This document shows, in pieces, positions 1-8,956 of a stretch of DNA of 64,000 bases. The notes beneath the pieces are model-generated. The model was not told the DNA's origin, made no database searches, and saw only the letters and a list, made by a program, of their open reading frames with translations. Source of the stretch: Leisingera sp. SS27 (GTDB lineage: Bacteria; Pseudomonadota; Alphaproteobacteria; Rhodobacterales; Rhodobacteraceae); contig NZ_JAQNCY010000007.1 of NCBI RefSeq assembly GCF_028368855.1, positions 165,242 to 229,241 of the forward strand, given 5' to 3'. The translations under genes were made by a program, and so were the position numbers. Positions within the stretch are counted from its first letter, which is position 1, and the number at the start of each line of letters is the position of its first letter.

Positions 1-475
1 CGACGCCCACGCCGACCTGCGCAAGGCCTATCAGGACGAACGCCACTCCCACGCCTCGGTGATGCAGCTGCTGGCAGAGGAAGACGGGATCCGCATCGCC
101 CAGTACGGCGTCCGCGCCATGAGCCAGGAAGAGGTCGACCGCCGCGCCGCCTGCCACGTGATCTCCATCGACGCAGAGGAGCTGGTCACCGGCAACATCC
201 ACTCCGTCACCCTGCCCGAAGATTTCCCGCAGGACGTCTATGTCTCCTTTGACGTCGACGGTCTGGACCCGGCGATCCTGCCTGCCACCGGCACACCTGT
301 GCCCGGCGGCCTCGGCTACTATCAGGCGCTCAACATCGTGCGCTCTGCGCTGGCGGGCCGCAATCTGGCCGGCTGCGACGTGGTGGAGCTGGCCCCCACT
401 GAGGACAGCCGGGTCTCGGAATTCACCACCGCTCAGATCACCTATGCGCTGATGTCCTTCGCAGCGGCCAAGTAA
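1..475 (+). CDS. speB: Agmatinase/ureohydrolase, 5'-truncated by the window edge
   Basis: Reading frame is open from base 2 to the TAA at 473-475 (about 157 residues of a family usually near 300-320). The visible part begins with DAHADLR followed closely by H-SHAS, and later has YVSFDVDGLDP. These are the metal-binding blocks of the arginase/agmatinase fold (Asp/His ligands of a Mn2+ pair). Family role: hydrolysis of agmatine (or another guanidino substrate) to putrescine and urea in the cytoplasm. Putrescine/spermidine supply would suit the downstream petrobactin operon, since petrobactin contains spermidine; that link is inference. The exact substrate (agmatine, arginine or guanidinobutyrate) cannot be set from this fragment. 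Confidence 0.88.
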   Translation, partial: DAHADLRKAYQDERHSHASVMQLLAEEDGIRIAQYGVRAMSQEEVDRRAACHVISIDAEELVTGNIHSVTLPEDFPQDVYVSFDVDGLDPAILPATGTPVPGGLGYYQALNIVRSALAGRNLAGCDVVELAPTEDSRVSEFTTAQITYALMSFAAAK

Positions 476-482
476 CGTGTCC

Positions 483-509
483 GCGGCCGGGGCATACGTT
501 TCCGGCCGC
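483..509. terminator. Weak hairpin after agmatinase gene
   Basis: An 8-bp inverted repeat, GCGGCCGG at 483-490 and CCGGCCGC at 502-509 with an 11-nt loop, lies 7 bases after the stop codon. No T-run follows, so it is only a possible terminator. A second small hairpin (CTTGCGC-CCG-GCGCAAG, 570-586) lies in the same gap. Confidence 0.3.
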
Positions 510-667
510 ATCGCTTGCGCGGCAAAACTGCAACAGCCCATAACAAACTAATTTACTCAACAATACCCCCTTGCGCCCGGCGCAAGCCCTCCCTATCAGG
601 CCCAAGCCTTTGAAAAGGCAAGCCAGGATTTAACCCAAGCTAACAGCTCCAAGAACACGGGTTAATC

Positions 668-2656
668 ATGGCACGAACTTCCAGCATCCGCCTGTCCGGT
701 CTGCTCTGCAGCACCGCGCTCACTCTCATCACCGCCTCCGCCGCGCTGGCCGAGGAAGACGATATCCTGTCGCTCGACCCGATCGTGGTCAAACAGCGCG
801 ACCCCATCGGCAACGCCGCAGACCGCGCCACCTCGATCTATGTGGCCGACGCCGAAATCGAACGCGCCGCAATGGGCGACCTCAAGGATCTGTTTGCGGG
901 CATCGCCTCGGTCTCCGTCGGCGGCGGCATTCCGATTGCGCAAAAGATCTTCGTCAACGGCGTCGACATGCTGAACCTCGCGGTGCAGGTGGATGGCATC
1001 AGCCAGAACAACCGCACCTTCCACCACGTCAGCGCCAACGCCTTCGACCCCGGCCTGATGAAATCGGTGCGCGTCGATCCCGGTGTTGCCCCCGCCGACG
1101 CCGGCCCGCGCGCGCTGGCCGGCCGGGTGGTGATGGAAACCATCGACGCAGAGGATATTCTGGAAGACGGCGCAACCTTCGGCGGCCAGTCCCGCCTGTC
1201 CTATTCCAGCAACGGCAACACCGCCCAGGGGTCGCTGACCCTGGCGGGCCGCAGCGGCGGTTTCGAAATCCTCGGCTACGCCAAACGCGCCACCGGCAGC
1301 AACTACGAGGACGGCGGCGGCGTCGAAATCTCCGGCTCCGCCGCCAACCTGACCGCGGGCCTGCTGAAGTTTGCCTATGAAGGCGACCAGGGCGACCGGA
1401 TCGAGCTGTCCTTCCAGGAGGCGCAGGACAACGAGCTTCGCAACATCCGGCCCAACTTCGGCCCCAGCAGCGGCGCCGACTTTGCCACCTATAACACCAG
1501 ACGCCGCATCGCCTCGCTGCGCTATGAAAGCGGCAATGAATCCGGCCTCTGGGATCCCTCGGCCACCCTCGGCTTCTCCGAAATCAATGTCGACCGCCCG
1601 TCTGATCCGTGGGGCGATTCCACCTCCACCAGTTCGAACACCTACTCGCTGACGCTGCAGAACGATTTCCACCTGTCGGACAGCAACACGATCACCGCCG
1701 GGGTGGACTACCAGATCCGCGAAAGCTCGGTGAACGCAACCTGGACCAACGGCAAGACCGGCGAGGAAAGCAAAAACCTCGGCATCTTCGCTCAGGCCCG
1801 GCTGGAACCCACCGACCGGCTCAGCGTCTCAGCCGGTCTGCGCTATGACTGGCAGGACTTCACCGGCCAGGACTTCGCCCAGTCCGGCACCGCCTTCACT
1901 GACGAAGCCTCCGGCGCAAGCGGCAACCTGTCGGTGGTCTATGACGTGACAGACTCCCTGTCGCTGCGGGCAGGCTATTCAAACGTGTTCGGCGGCTATG
2001 ACCTTGAAGACAACTTCCTGTTCTTCCGGACCTGGGATTACACGGACATCCGCTCTTCCCGCGCCGAAAACATCGTGGTCGGCGCCGACTGGCAGCGCGG
2101 CAACTGGACCCTGGGCGGCGAACTGTTCAAAACCAATATCGACAATGTCCGCAGCGTGTCCCGCCGCGGCGTTGTCTCCGGAAACGACTTTGAGAGCGAA
2201 GGCTTCAACATCGCCGCCACCTACGGCTGGAACAGCGGCTTTGCCCGCTTCACCATGAACAACGCCGACGTCTCCTTCAACGGCGAGGCGGCAGAGAGCT
2301 TCTTCCTGGTCGATTCCGGCACCCCGGTCGGCAAGGTGCTGGCGTTCGAGGTGCAGCAGGAGATCGCAACGATGAACCTGCTGGTCGGCGGCAGCGTCGA
2401 GGCGGCGCTCTCAAACGACAACGGCGTCTACGAAAGCTACACCCGGAAACAGCCCGGCTATGGCGTGCTGAACCTCTTTGCCGAATACAGCCCGCCGTCG
2501 CTGGGCAATCTGACCATCCGGACCGCCATCGACAACGTGTTCGACAAGCAATACGCCGACCGCGCCACCTATGGCACCGAGTATATCTCCTCGGAAGTTG
2601 CTACCCTCAACGAACCGGGCCGCAACATCTCGGTCGTTGCAACGCTCAAGTTCTAA
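668..2656 (+). CDS. TonB-dependent outer-membrane receptor, probably for a ferric siderophore
   Basis: 662 residues, the normal size for a TonB-dependent receptor. Residues 1-28 form a signal peptide (basic start, hydrophobic core, ending ALA-EE). Residues about 30-165 look like the plug domain, with a DLKDLFAGIASVSVGGG stretch and an R-V-DPG-APADAG block typical of siderophore receptors. The rest is beta-barrel with alternating aromatic strands, ending in a C-terminal Phe (VVATLKF) as needed for barrel insertion. It lies just upstream of the petrobactin-type operon and is co-directional, so ferric petrobactin or a related catecholate/citrate chelate is the likely ligand (inference). Energy would come from the ExbB-ExbD-TonB set at 12.4-15.0 kb. 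No matching periplasmic binding protein or permease is seen in the window. Confidence 0.9.
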   Translation: MARTSSIRLSGLLCSTALTLITASAALAEEDDILSLDPIVVKQRDPIGNAADRATSIYVADAEIERAAMGDLKDLFAGIASVSVGGGIPIAQKIFVNGVDMLNLAVQVDGISQNNRTFHHVSANAFDPGLMKSVRVDPGVAPADAGPRALAGRVVMETIDAEDILEDGATFGGQSRLSYSSNGNTAQGSLTLAGRSGGFEILGYAKRATGSNYEDGGGVEISGSAANLTAGLLKFAYEGDQGDRIELSFQEAQDNELRNIRPNFGPSSGADFATYNTRRRIASLRYESGNESGLWDPSATLGFSEINVDRPSDPWGDSTSTSSNTYSLTLQNDFHLSDSNTITAGVDYQIRESSVNATWTNGKTGEESKNLGIFAQARLEPTDRLSVSAGLRYDWQDFTGQDFAQSGTAFTDEASGASGNLSVVYDVTDSLSLRAGYSNVFGGYDLEDNFLFFRTWDYTDIRSSRAENIVVGADWQRGNWTLGGELFKTNIDNVRSVSRRGVVSGNDFESEGFNIAATYGWNSGFARFTMNNADVSFNGEAAESFFLVDSGTPVGKVLAFEVQQEIATMNLLVGGSVEAALSNDNGVYESYTRKQPGYGVLNLFAEYSPPSLGNLTIRTAIDNVFDKQYADRATYGTEYISSEVATLNEPGRNISVVATLKF

Positions 2657-2668
2657 GCCGCCGCGGGC

Positions 2669-2704
2669 TTGCAGTGCCCGGCGGTTCTCCGCCGGGCACT
2701 GCAA
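2669..2704 (+). terminator. Strong hairpin after the TonB-dependent receptor gene
   Basis: A perfect 16-bp stem (2669-2684 with 2689-2704, arm begins TTGCAGTGCCCGG) closes a 4-nt TTCT loop 12 bases after the receptor stop. It lacks a T-run, but its strength and place fit a terminator or an mRNA 3'-end stabiliser that separates the receptor from the asb operon. Confidence 0.6.
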
Positions 2705-2839
2705 AACACAGTAAAATAGTCAGAAATCCCTTTCCCCGCCCCGCCGCACAGGCTAAATACGGGGCGTGAAACCCTTTTCACATCCGGCGCCCAGCCTTCT
2801 TGCCCGCGCCGCTCCGCAGCCAGCTTCCCGCTAGTATCT

Positions 2840-2852
2840 GTCAAAAACTGAC
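2840..2852. promoter_or_regulatory. Short dyad upstream of asbA, possible operator
   Basis: GTCA-AAAAC-TGAC, a small inverted repeat about 100 bases before asbA in the receptor-asb gap (2657-2951). An iron regulator site would be expected here, but this dyad matches no Fur, Irr or RirA site I can name, so the call is weak. Confidence 0.2.
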
Positions 2853-2951
2853 CCGGCCCGACGGCCCGGCACTGCCGGGGCCTGTCTGCGCCGCGGCACG
2901 GCTACGGGAAGACCCCATGCACCCTGTCCGCCCCATGACCGGAGGCCTGTG

Positions 2952-4712
2952 ATGAGCCTCCAGCAGAGTATCCCCTGCGCCGCAACAGCAGCGCAGACCG
3001 CCTCCCTGCAGGCGCTTCTCAGCACCTATCTGCGCGAAATGGCCCCCGGCAGCGCCGTGCTTGCCGGCGACCGCAGCGCAGTGGAAATCCCGCTCAGCCA
3101 CATCCCCGCCCGGCTGCGGGTGCGGATCACCTATTTCTCCGCAACCGGCCCCCACCGCTTCGGCCCGGCGCAAATCCTGTTTGATGGCTCCAGCACCTGG
3201 CACTCCGCGCCGCCGGTTCAGGTCCTCACCCTGATCGCGCAGGAGTGCTTCACGCGGCTCAACAGCCGCGATGCGGGCCAGCTGCCGGAGTTCCTGCGCG
3301 GCCTCTTCAACAGCAATGCCGGGATCGAGCAGAACCTGGTCCGCCACGCAGGGACACCGGAACCCGACGGCTTCCTCAGCGCCGAGCAGGCGCTGACGTT
3401 TGGCCATTGGCTGCACCCGACACCCAAAAGCCGCGACGGGCTGACCAACTGGCAGCAAACAGCCTATGCGCCTGAATACGCGGGTGAATTCCGCCTCACC
3501 TACTTTACCGCCGACAAAACACTTGTCACAGAAGGCTCCGCCAATCAGACCCCCGCGGACATGCTCCGCCAGATCCCCGGCCTCGGCGGCGTCTTCCGTC
3601 TGCGCCCTGATGAGGTGCTGATCCCCGCCCACCCGCTGCAGGCGCAGATGCTGCGGCTGGATCCGCAGGTGCAGGCTCTGATGGCAACAGGCCGCTTGCG
3701 CGATCTGGGCGAGGCCGGCTGCACCTTCACCGCCACCTCCTCCCTGCGCACGCTCTACGCTGCAAACTGCCCCTGGATGCTGAAATTCTCGGTCCCGGTT
3801 CGGCTCACCAACTCCCTGCGCGTGACCAAGCAAAACGAGCTGGAAACCGGCGTCTTGATGGCGCGGCTGCTGAAACATCTGGACGCCGTCGGCCCCCGTT
3901 TCCGCATCCTGAACGACCCGGCCTATCTGACCCTGACCCTGCCGGGCCGCCGCGAAAGCGGGTTTGAGGTGATCTTCCGCGACAACCCCTTCACGGGCGC
4001 AGCAGGCAAGGGCATCTACAACCTCGCCGCCCTCACCGCCGATCCGCTGCCGGGCCGCGGCCCGCTCCTCGCCAGCCTGATCCAGCAGGCAGCAGCAGAG
4101 CGCGGCGAGGCACCTGCTGAGACCGCCCGCCTTTGGTTCGAGGCCTACCTCACCTGCATGCTCGACCCGGTGCTGGACCTCTATGACCGCTACGGCATCG
4201 CGCTGGAGGCACATCAGCAGAACAGCCTGCTGGACCTCAGCACCGGCCTGCCGTCGCGCGGCTTTTACCGCGACAACCAGGGCTATTTCATCGCTGAGGA
4301 CGCCCTGCCCCGCCTCAGCGCGCTTGAACCCTCGCTGGCACAGCAGCCCGCGCTGGTCTATCCGCGCGCGCGCATCAATGAACGGATGGCCTATTATCTG
4401 GTGATCAACCAGATCTTTGCAGTGATCCGCCGCCTGGGCTGCGACGGGCTGGCGCCGGAGCCTGATCTGCTGCTGCAACTGCGCCGCCGCCTGACTACGG
4501 CCGCCAGCCGCCTCAGCGGCGCAGGCGCTGACTTCGCCCGCTACCTTCTGACCGCCCCTGCGCTCAGCGCCAAGGCCAACCTGCTGACCCGCGCCCGCAA
4601 CGTGGATGAGCTGGAAACCCAAGCGCAAGAGGGGCTGTTCCTGCAGATGCCGAACCCCATCGCCGCGGTACAGCCGCAGCACGTGCAGGAGCGCAACGAT
4701 GTCCCTGCATGA
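2952..4712 (+). CDS. asbA: NIS siderophore synthetase, AsbA-like (IucA/IucC family)
   Basis: 586 residues, close to the usual ~600 of IucA/IucC enzymes. In petrobactin assembly AsbA uses ATP to adenylate citrate and couple it to spermidine in the cytoplasm. Visible family marks are an IPAHPLQAQML block (about residues 223-233) and GIALEAHQQN (about 416-425), which line the ATP/citrate site. The ATG at 2952 is chosen over the GTG at 2949 because a GGAGG at 2941-2945 gives 6-nt spacing. It is the first gene of a tight asbA-B-C-DE-F operon and overlaps asbB by 14 bases. Function by homology and gene order; which of the two synthetases acts first is taken from the Bacillus anthracis model. Confidence 0.88.
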   Translation: MSLQQSIPCAATAAQTASLQALLSTYLREMAPGSAVLAGDRSAVEIPLSHIPARLRVRITYFSATGPHRFGPAQILFDGSSTWHSAPPVQVLTLIAQECFTRLNSRDAGQLPEFLRGLFNSNAGIEQNLVRHAGTPEPDGFLSAEQALTFGHWLHPTPKSRDGLTNWQQTAYAPEYAGEFRLTYFTADKTLVTEGSANQTPADMLRQIPGLGGVFRLRPDEVLIPAHPLQAQMLRLDPQVQALMATGRLRDLGEAGCTFTATSSLRTLYAANCPWMLKFSVPVRLTNSLRVTKQNELETGVLMARLLKHLDAVGPRFRILNDPAYLTLTLPGRRESGFEVIFRDNPFTGAAGKGIYNLAALTADPLPGRGPLLASLIQQAAAERGEAPAETARLWFEAYLTCMLDPVLDLYDRYGIALEAHQQNSLLDLSTGLPSRGFYRDNQGYFIAEDALPRLSALEPSLAQQPALVYPRARINERMAYYLVINQIFAVIRRLGCDGLAPEPDLLLQLRRRLTTAASRLSGAGADFARYLLTAPALSAKANLLTRARNVDELETQAQEGLFLQMPNPIAAVQPQHVQERNDVPA

Positions 4713-6411
4713 GACCGTGAGCCGCGCCACATCCGCCCCCCGTGTCCTGCGCCAGCTGTGCGAGGCGCTCCTGTGCGAGGGCTGGGCCGCCGCGTTGCAA
4801 CTGGATCGCGGCCAGACCCTCAGCTGGTCCTTCCGCCGGACCCAATTCCGCGCCCGCGGCCGCCGCGGCGCCTTTGGCCGCTACCGGCTGCAGGAAGGCA
4901 GCATCGAGATCCGCGACGGCCTCACATGGCGCCCCGCCAGTACCGCGGATGTGCTGGCAGCAGTTGCGGACCCCTCGCCTGCGCTGGACATCCTGCGCGC
5001 CGACCTTCAGCACACCGAACACCTCAGCGATCTGACCGCGCTGCACATCCCCGCCGCAACCCGGCGGCACCGTTTGGGTATCTCCGCGCTGGAAACCGCC
5101 CTGCACGAGGGCCACCCCTATCACCCCTGCTACAAGGCCCGCAGCGGTTTCACCGACGCCGACCACCTCGCCTACGGGCCGGAGGGCGGGCAGACCTTCC
5201 GCCTGACAGGCGTGCTATTCCACCAGTCTCTGGTGCAGCAAGTGCTGCCTTCACCGGATTTCTGGGAGCACGAGCTGGGCCGGAAAGAATGGCAGCGCAT
5301 CACCGCGCTGGCAGAGCGGAACGGCGCGCCTCTGGATAGCTTCCGCCTGCTGCCCCTGCATCCGTGGCAGCACGCCAAGCTGCAATCAGACCCGCTTTTC
5401 ACCAAATGGCGCAACGCGGGCCGGCTCGCAGAGATTGGCCCCATCGGCACACCCTGCCGCGCCACCCAGTCAATCCGCACCCTGATGAACGCCGCAGACC
5501 CCGCCCGCGCCCATGTGAAGACCGCGATGGCGATGCGCAACACCTCCTCGCTGCGCACCCTCGCGCCGGAGTCGGTCGCCGTCGCGCCCGCGATCTCCAA
5601 CTGGCTGGCGCAGGTCCTGGACAGCGACCCGCTGTTCACCAGCCGCTACCCGCTGACCATCCTGCCGGAATACGCCGCCATCACCGCCGGCCGCGGCACC
5701 GTGCTGGACGGGCATCTGGCCGCGATCTGGCGGCAAAGCCCTCAGGCGCTTGGCCTGCCCGCGGAACATATGATGCCCGTGAACGGCCTCGCCCTCACCG
5801 ACCCCGACGGCCGCCCCCTGATTGCCCCCTGGATCGAAACCCACGGCCTCGACGCCTGGCTCGCCCGGCTGATCGAAGTGGCAGTGCTGCCAGTCTGGCA
5901 CCTCATGGCAGCCCATGGCATCGGGCTGGAGGCGCACGGCCAGAACCTGATCCTGCACCACGAGGACGGCTGGCCCACCGGCCTTATCGCCCGCGACTTC
6001 CACGAAAGCCTGGAATACGTGCCGGAGCTGCTGTCGCGCCCGGACCTCTGCCCGGATCTCGCGCAGATCGACCCGGCCTACAAACACGCACCACCGGACA
6101 AATTCCACCGCATGTCCAGCGCCGAAGAACTGCGCTGGCTGGTGATGGACACGCTGTTTGTCTTCAACCTCGCCGACCTCTCGGACCTTCTGCAGCACCA
6201 CTACGGGCTGGCAGAGGCGACCTTCTGGCGCCGCGTCCGCACCCGCCTGGACCGCTACGCGGCTGAGCACGGAATGCAGGGCCGGCAGGCGGCCTTTGCC
6301 CCCTTCACCCCGCAAATCCGCGCCGAAAGCCTGATTTCCCGCAAGTTAGACCCTGACAAGCCGCAGCACGGCCACCTGATCGCCAACGCCCTGGCCACCG
6401 GAAAAGGATAA
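4699..6411 (+). CDS. asbB: NIS siderophore synthetase, AsbB-like (IucA/IucC family)
   Basis: 570 residues. It shares the IucA/IucC fold with the preceding gene: a LPLHPWQHAKL block in the middle and GIGLEAHGQNLIL in the C-terminal half, the conserved His/Gln/Asn region of the ATP site. In the petrobactin pathway AsbB adds the second spermidine (or dihydroxybenzoyl-spermidine) arm to citrate. The ATG at 4699 is chosen because AGGAG at 4687-4691 precedes it by 7 bases and it overlaps asbA by 14 bases. The open frame continues upstream to 4606, but that part lies inside asbA and is unlike the family. Confidence 0.88.
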   Translation: MSLHETVSRATSAPRVLRQLCEALLCEGWAAALQLDRGQTLSWSFRRTQFRARGRRGAFGRYRLQEGSIEIRDGLTWRPASTADVLAAVADPSPALDILRADLQHTEHLSDLTALHIPAATRRHRLGISALETALHEGHPYHPCYKARSGFTDADHLAYGPEGGQTFRLTGVLFHQSLVQQVLPSPDFWEHELGRKEWQRITALAERNGAPLDSFRLLPLHPWQHAKLQSDPLFTKWRNAGRLAEIGPIGTPCRATQSIRTLMNAADPARAHVKTAMAMRNTSSLRTLAPESVAVAPAISNWLAQVLDSDPLFTSRYPLTILPEYAAITAGRGTVLDGHLAAIWRQSPQALGLPAEHMMPVNGLALTDPDGRPLIAPWIETHGLDAWLARLIEVAVLPVWHLMAAHGIGLEAHGQNLILHHEDGWPTGLIARDFHESLEYVPELLSRPDLCPDLAQIDPAYKHAPPDKFHRMSSAEELRWLVMDTLFVFNLADLSDLLQHHYGLAEATFWRRVRTRLDRYAAEHGMQGRQAAFAPFTPQIRAESLISRKLDPDKPQHGHLIANALATGKG

Positions 6412-6416
6412 CCGCC

Positions 6417-7649
6417 ATGTTTGTTCTGAACGACACGACCATCGACCCCTCTGACCTCGCCGCGCGGCTGAACCGCGTGCTGACGGAGCCCGCCACGCAC
6501 CGCTACGGCCTGCACATGCAAAACGCCGGCGCCGCACTCTCGGCGCTTTTGTACCTGCGCGCGCAAGGCGCCGGCGTCTTCCCGATCCACGCGGGCATCC
6601 CGCCGGAAACTGCCCGCGAAATGGCGCAGGCGGCGGGCTGCGACGTGATGCTCAGCGACGGGCTGAAACAGATCAGCCTACCCCAGACGGACACCGCCCC
6701 GCGCGGCGGCGTTCTGGTGCAGATGAGCTCCGGCACCACCGGTGCCGCCAAGGTGATCACCCGCAGCTGGGCGGAAATCGCGGCAGAGGTCAAAAGCTAC
6801 GCCGCCTTCTTCACAGCCAGCGCCGCGATGACGCCGGTGATCGCCTGCCCCGTCACCCATTCCTACGGGCTGATTGCCGGCGTTTTCGTGGCGCTGCACC
6901 GCGGCCATGTGCCGGTGGTGCTCGACAGCCTGAACCCGAAATACATCCTGCGCCGCCTGCGCGAAACCGATCAGCCGCTGCTTTATACCTCGCCCGCTAT
7001 GCTGCACACGCTGGCGCGCCTCCTGCCCGATGGCCAGCGCCTCTACGCGGCCAACACCTCCGGCACCGTGCTGCCAGAGGCCTGGTTCCAAACGATCCGC
7101 GCCCGCACCACCCATCTGTTCCAGCAGTACGGCTGTTCGGAGGGTGGCTGCGTCGCCATCAACCAGGATTTGCAGAACCCGTATGACGTCGGCCAGCCGC
7201 TGCCGCATGTGACCCTGACCGCAGGCCACAACGACACCCCGGACGCGGTCCGCATCACCATCGCAGGGCAAACAATCGACACCGGCGACCTCGGCTGCCT
7301 CAATGACAGCGGCATGCTGGTCTTCACCGCCCGTGCCGATGACATGATCAACGTTGCTGGCCTCAACGTCTATCCGCAGGACGTGGAAAAAGCCGTCATG
7401 GCCCTGCCCGGCGTCAGTGACGCCGTCGCCTTCCGCCTGCCTGACCTGCATTCCGGCGCCCGCGCGGGGCTCTTGTATGCCGGCACCGCCAGTGAAGACA
7501 CCATCCGCCAGGCCTGCCGCACAGCCCTTGCGGATTACCAGCAGCCTGCGCTGATCCGGCACTTGCCCGCCCTGCCCCGCCAGGCCAACGGCAAGATCAG
7601 CCGCCGCGAGATCGCCGCAGAGTTTACACCGGAGAGTGCAGACGCATGA
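6417..7649 (+). CDS. asbC: AMP-dependent aryl-acid ligase, AsbC-like (3,4-dihydroxybenzoate activation)
   Basis: 410 residues, the same small size as AsbC and shorter than ordinary ~540-residue acyl-AMP ligases. The P-loop of the adenylate-forming family is clear (MSSGTTGAAK, about residues 102-111), followed by a family-typical C-terminal block with DMINVAGLNVYPQDVE and a closing NGKISR lysine motif. Role in the model pathway: adenylate 3,4-dihydroxybenzoate and load it on the AsbD carrier. It lies 5 bases after asbB and overlaps the next gene by ATGA (7646-7649), which points to translational coupling. Confidence 0.87.
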   Translation: MFVLNDTTIDPSDLAARLNRVLTEPATHRYGLHMQNAGAALSALLYLRAQGAGVFPIHAGIPPETAREMAQAAGCDVMLSDGLKQISLPQTDTAPRGGVLVQMSSGTTGAAKVITRSWAEIAAEVKSYAAFFTASAAMTPVIACPVTHSYGLIAGVFVALHRGHVPVVLDSLNPKYILRRLRETDQPLLYTSPAMLHTLARLLPDGQRLYAANTSGTVLPEAWFQTIRARTTHLFQQYGCSEGGCVAINQDLQNPYDVGQPLPHVTLTAGHNDTPDAVRITIAGQTIDTGDLGCLNDSGMLVFTARADDMINVAGLNVYPQDVEKAVMALPGVSDAVAFRLPDLHSGARAGLLYAGTASEDTIRQACRTALADYQQPALIRHLPALPRQANGKISRREIAAEFTPESADA

Positions 7650-8956
7650 CCTATGACACCATCCTCGAGGCTATCCGCCAGACCCTCTCCGGCCCGCTTG
7701 CCAACCCGTATATGCAGAACTTCTCCGCCCAGGCGGTGCTGAACGACGACCTGCACATCGACTCGGTGATCCTGATCAACCTGATGCTGTATCTGGAAAC
7801 GGACCATGGCATCGAGATGCCGGAACGCGAGCTGTCCAAGAGCGATTTCGCAACCGTCGACGGGCTGATCCGGATGCTGCTGGGCGAGGCCCCTGAAGCC
7901 GCCGAAGACACCTCCAACGCCCCCGCCCCCAGCGAAATCACCGTGCATTGCTTCGTCAGCTGCCTCTGCGCCGCGATCCGGCGGCATGAGCATCTGAACT
8001 TCCGCCCGTTCTATTTCGGCACCTGGGACAGCAGCTTTGCGGTGACGCCTGCGATGCAACTCGCCTACCACAGCGAGGAGATCACCCAGGACCACTTCGC
8101 GGCTTGGGTCGAGCGGCTCTACAACATCCCGGTGCGCGAATGGTACGACCACAGCCGGACCAAGGAACAGAACCTGATCCGCTTCGAACAGCTCCTCTCA
8201 ACCAAATCCGATGACGAGCAGCTGGTGGTCTTCCTCGACATGTTCCACCTGCCGGAGCGCGAGAACAAGTACAACCAGAACCCCTTCCCGCATTACGTCA
8301 TCATTGAGCAGACCGATGATCCGGACCTCTGGCACCTTTATGATCCGGACTACCGCTGGCGTGGCGACCTGCCGCGCGAAACCATCCTGAACGCGATGGC
8401 GCAGCCCACCGTCGCGGGCGGCTATATCCTGAACAGCGGCGATGCGCAGGCCCCGCAGGCACAGGATCTGGCGGCCTATTTCACTGAGACTTTCCGCAGC
8501 GAGGACAACCTGCTGACCTCCGCCCTGCGGCAGATCTTTGAATACCACTGTGCCCCCGCCCGCCCGCTGGCGCTGGCCGACCTGGGCCGTGCGGTGCGCG
8601 AAATGCCGGTGCTCTCTTTGCGCAAATACGCCTATGAGCACGCCTTTGCCTTCTTCTGGCAGGAGCTGGACACACCGTTCGAGCCCTTCGACGCCGAATG
8701 CGACCGGGTCGAAGCGCTTTGCGAAGGCTTCCGCAGCTTGCACTTTCTGGCCGCCCGCATCGCCCATACCGGCGACCGCGCCATGATCCCCGACCTGTTC
8801 GCAGCGCTCGATTCGCTGGACCAGCTCGAATTCACCATCAAAGCAGCGCTTCATGCCCAGTTTGACACTTGGTGCGCCGCCAACCTGCCAGCCCCGCCCA
8901 GTTTTCCGGCCAGCTCGCAACTGGAAGACACCCAGCCGCAGGAGGTACCGGCATGA
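7646..8956 (+). CDS. asbDE: Fused acyl carrier protein and dihydroxybenzoyl transferase (AsbD-AsbE fusion)
   Basis: 436 residues in one frame. Residues 1 to about 90 are a carrier-protein domain with the phosphopantetheine serine in LHIDSVILI (Ser40). After an Ala/Pro-rich linker (about 90-100), the rest resembles AsbE, the enzyme that moves 3,4-dihydroxybenzoyl from the carrier to spermidine. In Bacillus anthracis AsbD (~90 residues) and AsbE (~330 residues) are separate proteins, and their sum matches this length. I see no stop or frameshift between the parts, so the fusion looks real. The gene overlaps asbC and asbF by 4 bases each. Fusing carrier and transferase would tether the acyl group to its consumer (inference). 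Confidence 0.82.
   Translation: MTYDTILEAIRQTLSGPLANPYMQNFSAQAVLNDDLHIDSVILINLMLYLETDHGIEMPERELSKSDFATVDGLIRMLLGEAPEAAEDTSNAPAPSEITVHCFVSCLCAAIRRHEHLNFRPFYFGTWDSSFAVTPAMQLAYHSEEITQDHFAAWVERLYNIPVREWYDHSRTKEQNLIRFEQLLSTKSDDEQLVVFLDMFHLPERENKYNQNPFPHYVIIEQTDDPDLWHLYDPDYRWRGDLPRETILNAMAQPTVAGGYILNSGDAQAPQAQDLAAYFTETFRSEDNLLTSALRQIFEYHCAPARPLALADLGRAVREMPVLSLRKYAYEHAFAFFWQELDTPFEPFDAECDRVEALCEGFRSLHFLAARIAHTGDRAMIPDLFAALDSLDQLEFTIKAALHAQFDTWCAANLPAPPSFPASSQLEDTQPQEVPA

Noticed and set aside
476..667. Fur or Irr box upstream of the TonB-dependent receptor
   Set aside because: Expected on function, but I could not find a convincing dyad; only small hairpins are present.
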